A DNA stretch of 64,000 nt from positions 797,001 through 861,000 of the forward strand of contig NZ_CP051428.1 of assembly GCF_012676905.1 (NCBI RefSeq), written 5' to 3'. This document shows, in pieces, positions 44,113-54,111 of the stretch. The stretch comes from Paenibacillus albicereus. Its GTDB lineage: Bacteria > Bacillota > Bacilli > Paenibacillales > Paenibacillaceae. The position numbers and the translations under genes are program-made. Below the pieces are notes generated by a model. The model saw nothing but the letters and a program-made list of their open reading frames with translations, had not been told where the DNA came from and ran no database searches. Each line of letters opens with the position of its first letter. Position 1 is the stretch's first letter.

Positions 44113-45225
44113 ATGTCTACCGCATCCCACGCCGAGCCGCTGTTCCGTCCGTTCGAGGGCGGCAAGCTGAGGCTCGCCAACCGCATCGTCATGGCCCCCA
44201 TGACGCGCGGCTTTTCTCCCGGCGGCGTGCCGGGCGCCGACGTGGCCGGCTACTACCGCCGCCGCGCCGAGCATGGCGTTGGGCTCATCATTACGGAAGG
44301 CACGGTCATCGACCATCCGGCTTCCGCGGCGGATCGCGGCGTGCCTCATTTCTACGGCGCCGAGGCGCTGGAGGGCTGGGCTCGCGTCGTGCGCGAGGTG
44401 CATGAGGCCGGAGGCAAGATCATTCCCCAGATCTGGCATGTCGGCACGGCGCGCGAAGCGGCGAAGTTCCCCGAATCGGATGCCGTGCCGATCGGCCCGT
44501 CCGGGCTTTCGCTCACGGGGGAGAAAGTATCCGAGCCGCTGACTGTAGAAGAGATTCGCGGCCTGGTGAAGGGCTATGCGGATGCGGCCGCTGCGGCGAA
44601 GCGCATCGGCTTCGACGGCGTGGAGATCCATGGCGCGCACGGCTACCTGATCGACCAGTTCTTCTGGGAGCGCACGAACAAGCGCGAGGACGAGTACGGC
44701 GGCGACCTCGTCGGCCGGACCCGCTTCGCGGTCGAGGTCATCGAGGCCGTGCGCGAGGCGGTCGGACCGGACTTCCCGATCGTGTTCCGCTTCTCGCAGT
44801 GGAAGCCGGTGGACTATGACGCCAAGCTGGCTCCGACGCCGGAGGAGCTGGAGCGCTTCCTCGCTCCGCTGAGTGCGGCCGGAGTCGACGTGTTCCACGC
44901 CTCGACGCGCCGCTTCTGGGAGCCGGAGTTCGAGGGCTCGCGGCTCAACCTGGCTGGCTGGACGCGCCGCATCACCGGCAAGCCGGCCATCACGGTCGGC
45001 TCGGTCGGGCTGGATTCGACGTTCACGAGCCTGTTCTCGGAAGGCAAGGGCGGCGAGACGGCAGGCATCGAGGAGCTGATCGAGCGTCTGGACCAGGGCG
45101 AGTTCGATCTCGTCGGCGTCGGACGCGCGCTGCTGACCGATCCGGCTTGGGCGGAAAAAATCCGCGAAGGTCGCGAGTCGGAGCTGCAGCCCTTCTCGCG
45201 GGAGTCGCTCGGCAGCCTGAGCTGA
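44113..45225 (+). CDS. Old yellow enzyme-type NADH:flavin oxidoreductase, copy 1
   Basis: 370 residues, AAGGAGG upstream. FMN-dependent alkene reductase signatures: [24 protein letters not shown], the substrate-binding [20 protein letters not shown] and [15 protein letters not shown]. These enzymes reduce activated double bonds, quinones or nitro compounds. It is about 89% identical (roughly 41 differences in 370 by eye) to the gene at 46544, so the two arose by recent duplication. Confidence 0.94.
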   Translation: MSTASHAEPLFRPFEGGKLRLANRIVMAPMTRGFSPGGVPGADVAGYYRRRAEHGVGLIITEGTVIDHPASAADRGVPHFYGAEALEGWARVVREVHEAGGKIIPQIWHVGTAREAAKFPESDAVPIGPSGLSLTGEKVSEPLTVEEIRGLVKGYADAAAAAKRIGFDGVEIHGAHGYLIDQFFWERTNKREDEYGGDLVGRTRFAVEVIEAVREAVGPDFPIVFRFSQWKPVDYDAKLAPTPEELERFLAPLSAAGVDVFHASTRRFWEPEFEGSRLNLAGWTRRITGKPAITVGSVGLDSTFTSLFSEGKGGETAGIEELIERLDQGEFDLVGVGRALLTDPAWAEKIREGRESELQPFSRESLGSLS

Positions 45226-45252
45226 GGCGCGAGGCTTTTAAGGTAGATAGAG

Positions 45253-45292
45253 AAATCCGCCTCATCGGCGAAACCGATGAGGCGGATTTTTT
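45253..45292 (+). terminator. Terminator of oye1
   Basis: AAATCCGCCTCATCGG / CCGATGAGGCGGATTT followed by a T-run. Confidence 0.92.
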
Positions 45293-45578
45293 GCTATGCA
45301 GCAGGCCATTGAGGATTATTGTTGTATACGTACATTGGTCGTAGTATTGATTTTAAAAGAATAAATTTTTATGCTAATAAAAGTATATATTTGTATGTAA
45401 GATATCACGATGCGCTGGGCTACCCTGACTGAATCGTGCTGGCCGTCGTCGTATTTGGCGGGTTCAACTAAGATTATACCGGCGAAAAAACGGAAGGCGC
45501 ACTTATTTCATTAATCAATCCAAAATAAGTGGTGGATTCATTAATGAAGTACATAAAAGATGGGAGGAGTTTGGACGA
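45293..45578. other. AT-rich spacer
   Basis: Markedly AT-richer than the rest of the window, with no gene or structure I can name. Confidence 0.5.
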
Positions 45579-45857
45579 ATGAATAAAAGATTAGCTTTAA
45601 CATCGGGACTAATACTTGTTTACCTTCTAGCATGTTGGATGGTCGATCTTAATAGCAGCACAACAGTTATGAGAGCTTCTGGCCGTTCTCACCATATTGA
45701 ATATGAGTTTTTTTACAACACATATTCTTTCTATAGAGATGGTTATGATACCTATACCGCAGTTATTCTTAAATACGATAGAATTTATTTGCTCTGTATC
45801 AGCATTGTTTTCTTAGCTATAAACATATTTAAAAGACTCAGAAACGAAAAGAAATGA
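45579..45857 (+). CDS. Hypothetical membrane protein in AT-rich DNA
   Basis: 92 residues with GGGAGGAG upstream. Two hydrophobic segments (LALTSGLILVYLLACWMVDL and IYLLCISIVFLAINIFK) flank a Tyr/Ser-rich loop (EYEFFYNTYSFYRDGYD). Base composition is far lower in GC than flanking genes, and codon use differs (many ATA, AAT, TTA), suggesting acquisition by transfer. Function unknown. Confidence 0.65.
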   Translation: MNKRLALTSGLILVYLLACWMVDLNSSTTVMRASGRSHHIEYEFFYNTYSFYRDGYDTYTAVILKYDRIYLLCISIVFLAINIFKRLRNEKK

Positions 45858-46086
45858 ACCCGTTAAAAACGATGTAGTGTGTGAGACCGGAGGCTTTTTT
45901 AAATATGGCTGAAGCGAGCTGCTTTGGAAGGAAAGGGCTGCGCCTGGTCGTGGATTGTGCTTGTACCCCACGGCGACGACATCTGCTCCACGCTCGGTCT
46001 AATATAGACGGGCCCCAATTGTGGTGTCGGCAATCTGCTCCGTGAAGCATCTGGAGTCTAAGCCCTAGAACACTTGAATAGGCATG

Positions 46087-46135
46087 AAAAGAACCCGCTT
46101 TTTCCAGCCAATCTAGGAGCGAGACGGGTTCTTTT
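46087..46135. terminator. Terminator-like hairpin
   Basis: AAAAGAACCCG / CGGGTTCTTTT with a 27-bp loop. It probably ends the small membrane protein transcript. The rest of 45858-46483 shows no gene. Confidence 0.6.
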
Positions 46136-46483
46136 GCATCCGTACAGATTTATTGCGCTCATAGCTACTTGTAGTAATTTCCTAACATTTATATAGCGAA
46201 TCATCCACGATGCTGGAAAATTACGTCGTTTAGCTTAGCCAGAGTTGGATCCATGTCATCAACTACGAGTAGGCTTAGGTGGCCATAAGCTACTCCATCA
46301 AGGTTGATTCGGTGGCTCGTCGCTCATAAGGGCCGGTTGAATTCGTGGTTCCACTGAATCAATTAAAGGTGACCTTGCTCACAACCAGGAAAATATAAGG
46401 CAGCTACATGCCAGCTAAAGCTCGGCGTTTAATTAAGCAGAACTCAAGGCAGCCGAAAAGTAAAGGTTGCTTTCCGGATGATG

Positions 46484-46509
46484 TATCTATATATTTATAA
46501 ATATAGATA
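46484..46509. promoter_or_regulatory. Palindromic operator-like element before oye2
   Basis: Arms TATCTATA / TATAGATA around an AT centre (26 bp, nearly perfect palindrome), 34 bp before the start of the second old-yellow-enzyme gene. It is related to the element at 44056. Confidence 0.6.
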
Positions 46510-46543
46510 TAAAAATTCAGGATCGTCGAGGAGGGCTTAGATC

Positions 46544-47656
46544 ATGTCTACCGTTTCCCAAGCAGCGCCGCTGTTCCGCCCGTTCGAGGGCGGCAAGCTG
46601 AAGCTCGGCAATCGCGTCGTCATGGCCCCCATGACGCGCAGCTTTTCGCCCGGCGGAGTGCCCGGCGCCGACGTCGCCGCCTACTACCGCCGCCGCGCCG
46701 AGCGCGGCGTAGGGCTCATCATCACCGAGGGCACGATCATCGACCATCCAGCGGCGGCATCGGACCGCGACGTGCCGCATTTCTACGGCGCCGAGGCGCT
46801 GGAGGGCTGGGCTCAGGTCGTGCGCGAGGTGCATGAGGCCGGGGGCAAGATCATTCCGCAAATCTGGCATGTCGGGACCGTCCGCGAAGCGGCTGCTTTT
46901 CCGGAATCGGACGCGGTGCCGGCCGGCCCGTCGGGACTGTCGCAGACAGGGGAAAAGGTATCCGAGCCGCTGACCGTCGAGGAGATCCGCGGCCTCGTGA
47001 AGGGGTACGCGGATGCGGCTGCCGCGGCGAAGCGCATCGGCTTCGACGGCGTCGAGATTCACGGCGCGCACGGCTACCTGATCGACCAGTTCTTCTGGGA
47101 GCGCACGAACAAGCGCGACGACGAGTACGGCGGCGACCTTGTCGGGCGCACCCGCTTTGCCGTCGAAGTGATCGAGGCGGTGCGCGAGGCGGTCGGACCG
47201 GATTTCCCGATCGTATTCCGCTTCTCGCAGTTCAAATATGTGGACTACAGCAACAAGCTCGCGTCGACGCCGGAGGAGCTGGAGCGCTTCCTCGCCCCGC
47301 TGAGCGCGGCCGGAGTCGATGTGTTCCACGCCTCGACGCGCCGCTTCTGGGAGCCGGAGTTCGAGGGCTCGCCGCTGAACCTGGCGGGCTGGACGCGCCG
47401 CATCACCGGCAAGCCGGTCATTACGGTCGGATCGGTCGGACTGGATTCGACGTTCACGAGCGCAGCCTCCGAAGACAAAAGCGGCGAGCAGCCGCGCATC
47501 GAGGAGCTGATGAAGCGACTGGAAGACGAGGAGTTCGATCTCGTCGGCGTCGGCCGCGCGCTGCTGACCGATCCGGCTTGGGCGGAAAAGATCCGCGAAG
47601 GCCGCTTGTCCGAGCTGCAGTCCTTCTCGCGCGAGGCGCTCGGCAGCCTGAGCTGA
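46544..47656 (+). CDS. Old yellow enzyme-type NADH:flavin oxidoreductase, copy 2
   Basis: 370 residues. All motifs of the copy at 44113 are retained ([50 protein letters not shown]). Differences cluster in the ~290-340 region and the first 80 residues. It has no adjacent regulator gene; it probably shares the ArsR protein of the first copy through its palindromic operator. Confidence 0.94.
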   Translation: MSTVSQAAPLFRPFEGGKLKLGNRVVMAPMTRSFSPGGVPGADVAAYYRRRAERGVGLIITEGTIIDHPAAASDRDVPHFYGAEALEGWAQVVREVHEAGGKIIPQIWHVGTVREAAAFPESDAVPAGPSGLSQTGEKVSEPLTVEEIRGLVKGYADAAAAAKRIGFDGVEIHGAHGYLIDQFFWERTNKRDDEYGGDLVGRTRFAVEVIEAVREAVGPDFPIVFRFSQFKYVDYSNKLASTPEELERFLAPLSAAGVDVFHASTRRFWEPEFEGSPLNLAGWTRRITGKPVITVGSVGLDSTFTSAASEDKSGEQPRIEELMKRLEDEEFDLVGVGRALLTDPAWAEKIREGRLSELQSFSREALGSLS

Positions 47657-47781
47657 TTCGTCGGCAGCTCGGCAGGTCGGGGGAGCGTTGGCGCCGCAGC
47701 ATCGTCTACGCGCGGAAAAACCGCTCGAAGGCCATGCAGAATGCCGCAGTTGTTCTCCTCTCCTACAAGTAGTTGGATAAG

Positions 47782-47825
47782 AAGCCGCTTCACCCGTCGC
47801 AACGACCGGTGAAGCGGCTTTTTTT
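47782..47825 (+). terminator. Terminator of oye2
   Basis: AAGCCGCTTCAC / GTGAAGCGGCTT followed by seven T. Confidence 0.92.
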
Positions 47826-48081
47826 GCAGCCATGACGCTAAGCCTGAAGGCAATCAACGATGGAAAAATACAGTTATATCGGGATGTAAATAGAAACCTT
47901 CGGGGGATTGCAACCTATGTCCAACGACCTGTTTTCGAACGGGAAAAACCGTTTATATACACGAGAATAGGAAAATTAAAGAAATTCGTGGTGGTTTTGG
48001 ATCTTCAGTTACAAAAAGAAAGGGAATCAAAAAAGGTCTGCTTCAAAAGTCTCCTTTACGGAAAGAAACGTTTTTTGAAGC
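47826..48081. other. AT-richer spacer before the Tad locus
   Basis: An open frame from the ATG at 47832 has no ribosome site and no recognisable product, so I do not call a gene. No riboswitch consensus was found. The promoter of the pilus locus may lie here. Confidence 0.45.
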
Positions 48082-48135
48082 CATGGACGCCAAGGAAAGA
48101 AGGGATCCGATCTGGCAGGCTGGCTCTACCTACCG

Positions 48136-48564
48136 TTGACGGTGCTGCTGGCGTACAGCGTCGTGACCGACCTTGCCGTGCGCAAGATCTACGATCATGC
48201 GACGATTCCCGCGATGCTGTACTTCGCGGCGCTTCACACGCTGCATCCAGCAGGAGCAGGCATGCTGCCCGCGCTTGGCGGAGCGGCGGGACTGCTCGCG
48301 GCGGGACTGCTCGTCGCATTCATCTCCCGGGGCCTGTTCGGAGGAGGCGACATCAAGCTGCTGGCGGCGGTCGGCGCCGCGCTCGGCCTCGCGGGCGGCT
48401 TGGCCGCGATGGCGGCCGGATTTCTGGCCGCAGGGCTGCTGGCCTGGCCGCTGCTGCTTCTGCGCAGGCTCATGCCCCGTCGCGTCAGCGCGTCAGAGCT
48501 GCCCATGGCTCCATTCTTCGCCGCCGGAACCGCCGCCGTGCTGCTGCTGGCAAGGACGGGCTGA
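48136..48564 (+). CDS. Prepilin peptidase (A24 family, TadV/CpaA-like)
   Basis: About 142 residues from TTG at 48136; the frame is open upstream to ~48085 without ATG or GTG. Five to six hydrophobic segments. The two catalytic aspartates are visible: VVTDLAVRKI and FGGGDIKLLAAVG (GxGD motif). It cleaves the Flp prepilin leader. Immediately upstream an ATG at 48082 with GGAAAG-type ribosome site opens a different frame (MDAKERRD) that stops at ~48138, so the 5' end may carry a frameshift. Confidence 0.85.
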   Translation: MTVLLAYSVVTDLAVRKIYDHATIPAMLYFAALHTLHPAGAGMLPALGGAAGLLAAGLLVAFISRGLFGGGDIKLLAAVGAALGLAGGLAAMAAGFLAAGLLAWPLLLLRRLMPRRVSASELPMAPFFAAGTAAVLLLARTG

Positions 48565-48701
48565 TCTTGCCGGGTGTGGGATTCGCTGGTTCCGCCTCGG
48601 GCATCCCCGATTCCCGCGTCCGCTTCATGAGTTCGCGCGACTCCGCTCCATGATGTACCGAAGCATTCCTACATAATCCATAATCAAGAGGTGTCCAGAC
48701 G

Positions 48702-49634
48702 ATGTTCGAATCCAAGCGGCGCGCGCTGCTGCTGTTGCTTCTCTCGCTTGCCTTCGGGGCGGCGGCCGTCATTCTCTTCTCCAGCTACATGCAGGAAACG
48801 AAAGACAGTCTCGGCGAGCTGGTCACCGTGCAGGTGGCCGGCAGCGACATTCCGGCCGGCAGGGTGATCGACGAGACCTTGCTCGAGGAGCAGGAGCTGC
48901 CTCGGAAATACATGCTCGACAGCCTGATCGAATCGCCCGCCGATCTGATCGGCCGCGTGTCGATGGTGCCGATCGTCAAAGGCGCCGTCATCACGCAGGC
49001 GATGCTGCGCGACAACAGCCTCGTCTCCGGCGACTTCCGCCAAGTGCTCCTGAGGGCTCCGCTCGCCGTGTTCGACGATCAGATCGACGCCTACGACCAG
49101 GTCGACCTGCTCATCTCCTACGAGCAGGCCGGAGAGGAAGGCCAGCAGGCCGGAGCCGACCGGCGCACGACGCAGGTGCTGCTCAAGGGCGTCACCGTCA
49201 GCAGCGTGCACAAGACCGGCGACGAGATCACTGCGGTCGGCGTCATGGTGAAGCTCGCGGATGCCAAGGGCGTCATATGGGCGCTCAACTACGGCAAGGA
49301 GGTGCGGCTGCTCAAGACGGGCAGCGCCAAGGCCGCGGAGGAAAAAGGCCCGGCTCCGGGCTCGGCCATGCCTAGCGCATCCCCGTCGGCGTCGCCGTCC
49401 GCATCGCCGGCTAAGAGTGCCGGCGCCGCATCGAGCTCCGGCACAGCCGGAGCCGCCGGCAGCGCTCCAAGCACCGGCGATCCGTCTGGCTCCGCCAAGC
49501 CGCCTGCCGCCCCGAGCGCCGCCGCCAAGCCAAGTCCGTCCGCGAAGCCGCCGGCGGCCTCAGGCGCCGCCGTCAAGCCAAGTCCGTCCGCGAAGCCGTC
49601 TCCGACCGCTTCGCCGGCGAAGGGAGGACCATGA
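48702..49634 (+). CDS. cpaB: Flp pilus assembly protein CpaB/RcpC
   Basis: 310 residues. One N-terminal membrane helix (RALLLLLLSLAFGAAAVIL), a SAF domain (~40-110: VTVQVAGSDIPAGRVIDETL, GAVITQAML) and a RcpC-like domain (~110-210). The tail (~215-310) is a Ser/Pro/Ala/Lys-rich linker with PSPSAKP repeats, a plausible wall-spanning segment in a Gram-positive. Second gene of the Tad locus. Confidence 0.9.
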   Translation: MFESKRRALLLLLLSLAFGAAAVILFSSYMQETKDSLGELVTVQVAGSDIPAGRVIDETLLEEQELPRKYMLDSLIESPADLIGRVSMVPIVKGAVITQAMLRDNSLVSGDFRQVLLRAPLAVFDDQIDAYDQVDLLISYEQAGEEGQQAGADRRTTQVLLKGVTVSSVHKTGDEITAVGVMVKLADAKGVIWALNYGKEVRLLKTGSAKAAEEKGPAPGSAMPSASPSASPSASPAKSAGAASSSGTAGAAGSAPSTGDPSGSAKPPAAPSAAAKPSPSAKPPAASGAAVKPSPSAKPSPTASPAKGGP

Positions 49635-49635
49635 C

Positions 49636-50871
49636 ATGAGCGACAACGCCAAGCTCGCCCTCATCACCGATGACAGCCGGCTCATGCAGCAGCTGCAGCA
49701 GAACGCGACGTTCCTCAACTTTACGATCGGCGAACAGATCGCCAAGCCGCGCGAGGCCTACATGGAGCTGAGCCCGACGGAGCCGCGCGTCATCCTGCTG
49801 GCCGAGCCGCTGGAGGCGGCCGACCTGACGGCGGTCGTGCAGCAACTCAAGAAGGTCAATGAATCGGCCCCGATCATCTATCTAAGCCGCAGCGGCGACT
49901 TCGCCCGGATCCGCGAGCTGTACCGCGCCGGCATCGCCGACGTGCTGCGCGTGCCGGAAGAGCTCGACCAGCTGGAGGCGTCCGTGCAAAAGGCGCAGCG
50001 CCTGGTCCGCTCGTACCGGGGCGGAACGGCGGGGCGCGCGAGCCGTGCCGCCGGCGGCCGCATCTTCGCGCTGTACAGCGCCTCCGGAGGCTCCGGCACG
50101 ACGACCGCGGCGCTCCATCTGGCCCAGATGCTGGCGATGAAGCCCGGCGCGCGCGTGCTCCTCGTCGACCTCAACATGCAGTACGGCGGCTTGCAGCACT
50201 ACCTGGACATCCAGGCCGAGCGCGATCTCGGCGATCTGAAGTCGGTGCTGCAGGAACTGACCTACAGCCAGCTGAACAACGTCCTCTACAGGCTGGACCC
50301 GTCGGGCGTGCAGGTGCTGCTCTCGCCGGCGCATCCGCAGGAGGCGGAGACGTTCGGCGGCACGGACATGGAGCTGCTGTTCGGCGCGTGCCGCCAGCAT
50401 TTCGACTATATCGTGCTCGACCTGCCCAAGCCGCTCGACGAGGTGTCGATCGCCGCGCTGAACAACGCCGACCGCGTGCTGTACCTGCTCGCCGTCGACC
50501 GTCCGTCGATCGTGCGCATGAAGCATGCGCTGGACATCATCGACCGCTATCATCTGACCGATCCCGAGCAGCTGTCCATCCTCGTCAACCGCCACAGCAA
50601 GAAGGCCGACGTGACGCTGGACGACCTGGCCAAGATGGTGTCCGTTCCGGTCATCGGCGTCATCCCGGAGGACGTCAAGCGCGGCCTGCAGACGCGGATG
50701 AACATCGGCAAGCCGCTGCATGTCGAGCCCGGCATGAAGATCAAGCGGATGCGCGGCCCTCTCAAGGAATACGCCGAGCTGGCGAAGCGGCTGCTTCAGG
50801 AAGAAGGAGGCGAGGTCCATGTCGATCTTCCAGCGGCTCAGCAGCAGCTTGGACGACAGGTCAGCGTCTGA
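49636..50871 (+). CDS. tadZ: TadZ/CpaE-like pilus-localising ATPase
   Basis: 411 residues from the ATG at 49636, next to the cpaB stop. An N-terminal receiver-like atypical domain (~1-125) precedes a MinD/ParA-like domain (~140-395) with a deviant P-loop SASGGSGTTTAALHLA: the signature lysines are absent, and TTT is retained, as in many TadZ proteins. Other motifs are LLVDLNMQYGGL and YIVLDLPKPLDE. It probably sets the pole or site of the pilus machine. Overlaps tadA by 53 bp. Confidence 0.9.
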   Translation: MSDNAKLALITDDSRLMQQLQQNATFLNFTIGEQIAKPREAYMELSPTEPRVILLAEPLEAADLTAVVQQLKKVNESAPIIYLSRSGDFARIRELYRAGIADVLRVPEELDQLEASVQKAQRLVRSYRGGTAGRASRAAGGRIFALYSASGGSGTTTAALHLAQMLAMKPGARVLLVDLNMQYGGLQHYLDIQAERDLGDLKSVLQELTYSQLNNVLYRLDPSGVQVLLSPAHPQEAETFGGTDMELLFGACRQHFDYIVLDLPKPLDEVSIAALNNADRVLYLLAVDRPSIVRMKHALDIIDRYHLTDPEQLSILVNRHSKKADVTLDDLAKMVSVPVIGVIPEDVKRGLQTRMNIGKPLHVEPGMKIKRMRGPLKEYAELAKRLLQEEGGEVHVDLPAAQQQLGRQVSV

Positions 50872-52168
50872 GAAGCCGCAGGACTTTCTGGACGGGCTGT
50901 TCAACCACTACAAGGAGCGGCTGCTCAAGGAGACGAATCTCGACCAGCTGATCAAGCTCCCGACCTACCAGAAGCGCAAGACGATCGAGAAGCTGATTAC
51001 CGAGATGATGGAGCAGGAGAAGGTCATCATCACGCAGATGGACAAGACGCGGCTGCTCGACATGATCCTCGACGATTCCGTCGGCTACGGGCCGCTCGAG
51101 CCGCTGCTGCAGGACGACGAGATCACGGAGATCATGGTCAACAGCCCGAGCGAGATCTATATCGAGAAAAAGGGCCGGATCAGCCAGGCGAGCGTCCAGT
51201 TCAAGAACCATGACCATATCCGGCACATCATCGACCGCATCGTCGCCCCGATCGGGCGGCGGGTGGACGAGAGCTCGCCGCTCGTCGACGGGCGCCTGGA
51301 GGACGGCAGCCGCGTCAACGCCGCCATCCCGCCGATCGCCCTGCACGGCCCCGTGCTGACGATCCGCAAGTTCAAGAAGGACCCGTACGGCATGAAGGAT
51401 CTGCTCGGGTTCGGCTCGCTGTCGGACAAGATGTCGCAGTTCCTCGAGGCGGCAGTCGCCGGCAAGATGAACCTGCTCATCTCGGGCGGCACGGGCAGCG
51501 GCAAGACGACGCTGCTGAACATCATCTCCGCGGCGATCCCGGTCGGAGAGCGCGTCATCACGATCGAGGACATGGCCGAGCTTCGGCTCGGCCGCAAGAA
51601 CTGCGTCTCGCTCGAGGCTCGTCCCGCCAACATGGAGGGCACGGGCGAGATCACGATCCGCCATCTCGTCAAGAACGCGCTGCGGATGCGGCCCGACCGC
51701 ATCATCGTCGGCGAGGTGCGCGGCGGCGAGGCGCTCGACATGCTGCAGGCGATGAACACGGGCCACGAAGGCTCGCTGACGACGATCCACGCCAACTCGC
51801 CCAAGGACGCGATGAGCCGGCTCGAGGCGATGATCCTCATGTCCAACCCGTCGATGACCGCGGATGTCGTCCGCCCGTTCATCAGCGCGGCGATCCAGCT
51901 CGTCGTGCAGACGCTGCGCCTGCCGGACGGCACACGCAAGGTCGTCTCGATCGCGGAGGCGGCGGACGAGGACGGGCAGCTGAAGCTCAAGGAGCTGTTC
52001 CGCTACCGGCGGACCGGGACGGACAAGAACGGGCTCGGCATCGGGCATTTCGAGACGACAGGCTATGTGCCGGAGTGCCACGGCAAGATCGCCGCGCTCG
52101 GCTACGACCTCGGCCTGGACTTCTACCTGCCGGACCGCGAGGGGGAGATGAGCCATGCCGGAGCATAG
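50819..52168 (+). CDS. tadA: Tad secretion ATPase TadA/CpaF
   Basis: 449 residues. Traffic ATPase features: Walker A LISGGTGSGKTTLLNIIS, Asp box ITIEDMAELRLG, Walker B RPDRIIVGEVRGGEALDML and the His box GHEGSLTTIHAN. It powers Flp pilus assembly from the cytoplasm. Overlaps the previous gene by 53 bp and the next by 14 bp, consistent with one operon. Confidence 0.95.
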   Translation: MSIFQRLSSSLDDRSASEKPQDFLDGLFNHYKERLLKETNLDQLIKLPTYQKRKTIEKLITEMMEQEKVIITQMDKTRLLDMILDDSVGYGPLEPLLQDDEITEIMVNSPSEIYIEKKGRISQASVQFKNHDHIRHIIDRIVAPIGRRVDESSPLVDGRLEDGSRVNAAIPPIALHGPVLTIRKFKKDPYGMKDLLGFGSLSDKMSQFLEAAVAGKMNLLISGGTGSGKTTLLNIISAAIPVGERVITIEDMAELRLGRKNCVSLEARPANMEGTGEITIRHLVKNALRMRPDRIIVGEVRGGEALDMLQAMNTGHEGSLTTIHANSPKDAMSRLEAMILMSNPSMTADVVRPFISAAIQLVVQTLRLPDGTRKVVSIAEAADEDGQLKLKELFRYRRTGTDKNGLGIGHFETTGYVPECHGKIAALGYDLGLDFYLPDREGEMSHAGA

Positions 52169-53096
52169 CCTGTTCCTGCTGACCGTATTCGCCGCCGCCG
52201 CGCTCGGCCTGTACGGCATGATCGAGCTCGTGCAGGCGAGGCGGGGCATGAACGCGCTCAGCCGCAAGCTGACGCCGCTGCATACCGAGGAGGCGCGCGC
52301 GAGCCGCAGCGCCGTCCGGCGTCTGTCGCTGCGACTTGACGCCTCCGACTACGGGCGTGGCTGGGCGGATCGCCTGCAGGCGGCGCATATCAAGCTGTCG
52401 CCGCTGCAGTGGCTGTCGCTCCTGACGGCGGCGTGGCTCGTCATCAGCTACCTGATCGCGAGCCTGCTCAGCCTCGGCTTTCCGTACAACCTGCTGATCG
52501 CCTATCTGGCAGTCAATCTCGGCTCCAAGCAGCTCGTCAAGAGCCGCCGGCAGAAGTTCGGCGAGCAGATCAACCGGCAGCTGCCGGAAATCTGCCGCAT
52601 GCTCTCGAGCTGCGTGCGAGCAGGCATGAGCATCCAGCAGGGAATCGACATGGTCGCGCGCGAGATCAAGCCTCCCGCCGGCTTCCTGTTCCAGACGATG
52701 TCCCGGGAGCTGCAGATGGGCACCGGCGTCGGCGACGTGCTGGAGCGGGTGCATGAGCGGTTCACGAGCAAGGACATCCGGCTCATGACGCAGACGATCC
52801 TCGTGCAGCGTCAGGCGGGCGGCAACCTCGGCGCGGCGCTCGACCATCTCGCGCGCACGCTCGAGGAGCGCGAGCGGGTGAACCGCGAGATCAGCAACCA
52901 GACGGCGGAATCCCGCTACATCGCGGTGACGCTGGCGCTCATGCCGGTCTTTCTCGTATTCGTGTTCAATATGGTGTTCAAGGGCTTCATCACCCCCATC
53001 TTCACGCTGCCCGGCCTGATCCTGCTGGCGGCGGTCGTCGTGCTGATGGCGATCGGCTTCGTGCTGATTCAAAAAGTATCCCGGATAAAGGCGTGA
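52155..53096 (+). CDS. tadB: Tad inner-membrane platform protein TadB
   Basis: 313 residues, T2SSF domain (~110-240) with QLPEICRMLSSCVRAGMSIQQG and a pair of C-terminal helices (ALMPVFLVFVFNMVFKGFI and LILLAAVVVLMAIGFVLIQ). Partner of TadC; overlaps the next gene by 4 bp. Confidence 0.92.
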   Translation: MPEHSLFLLTVFAAAALGLYGMIELVQARRGMNALSRKLTPLHTEEARASRSAVRRLSLRLDASDYGRGWADRLQAAHIKLSPLQWLSLLTAAWLVISYLIASLLSLGFPYNLLIAYLAVNLGSKQLVKSRRQKFGEQINRQLPEICRMLSSCVRAGMSIQQGIDMVAREIKPPAGFLFQTMSRELQMGTGVGDVLERVHERFTSKDIRLMTQTILVQRQAGGNLGAALDHLARTLEERERVNREISNQTAESRYIAVTLALMPVFLVFVFNMVFKGFITPIFTLPGLILLAAVVVLMAIGFVLIQKVSRIKA

Positions 53097-54031
53097 TGCA
53101 GATGGAATGGCCGGTCAGGCTTCTCTATGCGGCCCTCGGGCTGTGGGCGCTGTCGATGGCGCTGTTCGGCTGGTTCTGGATCAAGCGGATCTCGCTGATG
53201 CAGCGGCTTGGACTCATCGAAAAGGAAAAGAGGAAGAAGGATCGGCTGCCCGCCCGGCTTGCCGCCCTCGTCTTCCGCTGGTCCGAGGGGCTGACGCCGC
53301 TCGGGCGCAGGTTCAAGCTGTTCGCCAGCGACGAGCTGCTGGAGCGGCGGCTGGCGCTGGCCGGGCACCCGCACGGACTGACGCTGGACACGTTCTACGG
53401 CTTCCGCTTCCTCTGCCTGTTCGCGGGCCTGCTCGTCGGCACGATGCTGTCGATGATCGGCTTCAGCTCCATCTTCGTCCTGCTGCTGTTCGCGCTCGGC
53501 CTCGCCTGGCCCTCGATCTGGCTGCGGTCGGCCGCTTCGGCGCGGCAGGAGCAGATCGGCGTCGACCTGCCGGACTTCATGGACGCGATGAGCGTGACGC
53601 TGCAGGCGGGCGTGCCGCTCGATCCGGCGATGAAGCAGATCGTGCGCACGATGGAAGGACCGCTGCGCGAGGAGCTGAGCCGCTTCCAGCAGGAGCTCGA
53701 CATCGGCGTGCCGAGGGAGCAGGCCTATCTGCGGCTGATGAACCGCAACCAGTCCAAGCCGCTCGAGATGCTCATCCTGTCGCTCATCCAGGGCAGCCGG
53801 CTCGGCGTGCCGATCTCCAGCACGTTCAAGACGCTCGCCGAGGACATGCGCGACGTGCGCATCTCGGCTGTCAAGGAGCGGGCCGCCAAGGCCGGGCCGA
53901 AGGTGACGCTGATTACGACATTCGTCATCCTGCCGGGCGTCATCCTGTTCATCGTCGGCATGCTGGTGCTCAACTTCATCTACAACCCGGAAGGCGTCGG
54001 CATCAGCTGGGACGGGCTCGACGGCTTCTGA
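53093..54031 (+). CDS. tadC: Tad inner-membrane platform protein TadC
   Basis: 312 residues. T2SSF domain with VDLPDFMDAMSVTLQAGVPL and LILSLIQGSRLGVPISST; membrane helices near residues ~10-25, ~105-145 and ~280-300. Forms the membrane platform with TadB. Confidence 0.92.
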   Translation: MMQMEWPVRLLYAALGLWALSMALFGWFWIKRISLMQRLGLIEKEKRKKDRLPARLAALVFRWSEGLTPLGRRFKLFASDELLERRLALAGHPHGLTLDTFYGFRFLCLFAGLLVGTMLSMIGFSSIFVLLLFALGLAWPSIWLRSAASARQEQIGVDLPDFMDAMSVTLQAGVPLDPAMKQIVRTMEGPLREELSRFQQELDIGVPREQAYLRLMNRNQSKPLEMLILSLIQGSRLGVPISSTFKTLAEDMRDVRISAVKERAAKAGPKVTLITTFVILPGVILFIVGMLVLNFIYNPEGVGISWDGLDGF

Positions 54032-54111
54032 ATTCCGCTCGAGGAAGCGTCAGCTTGAGTGAACCGAACTGCGCCGGCATTCCATTCGATCTGCGAAAGG
54101 AGGTGACCCCT

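Noticed and set aside
47826-48081. A c-di-GMP riboswitch before the Tad locus
   Set aside because: I looked for the GEMM consensus and found no matching core.
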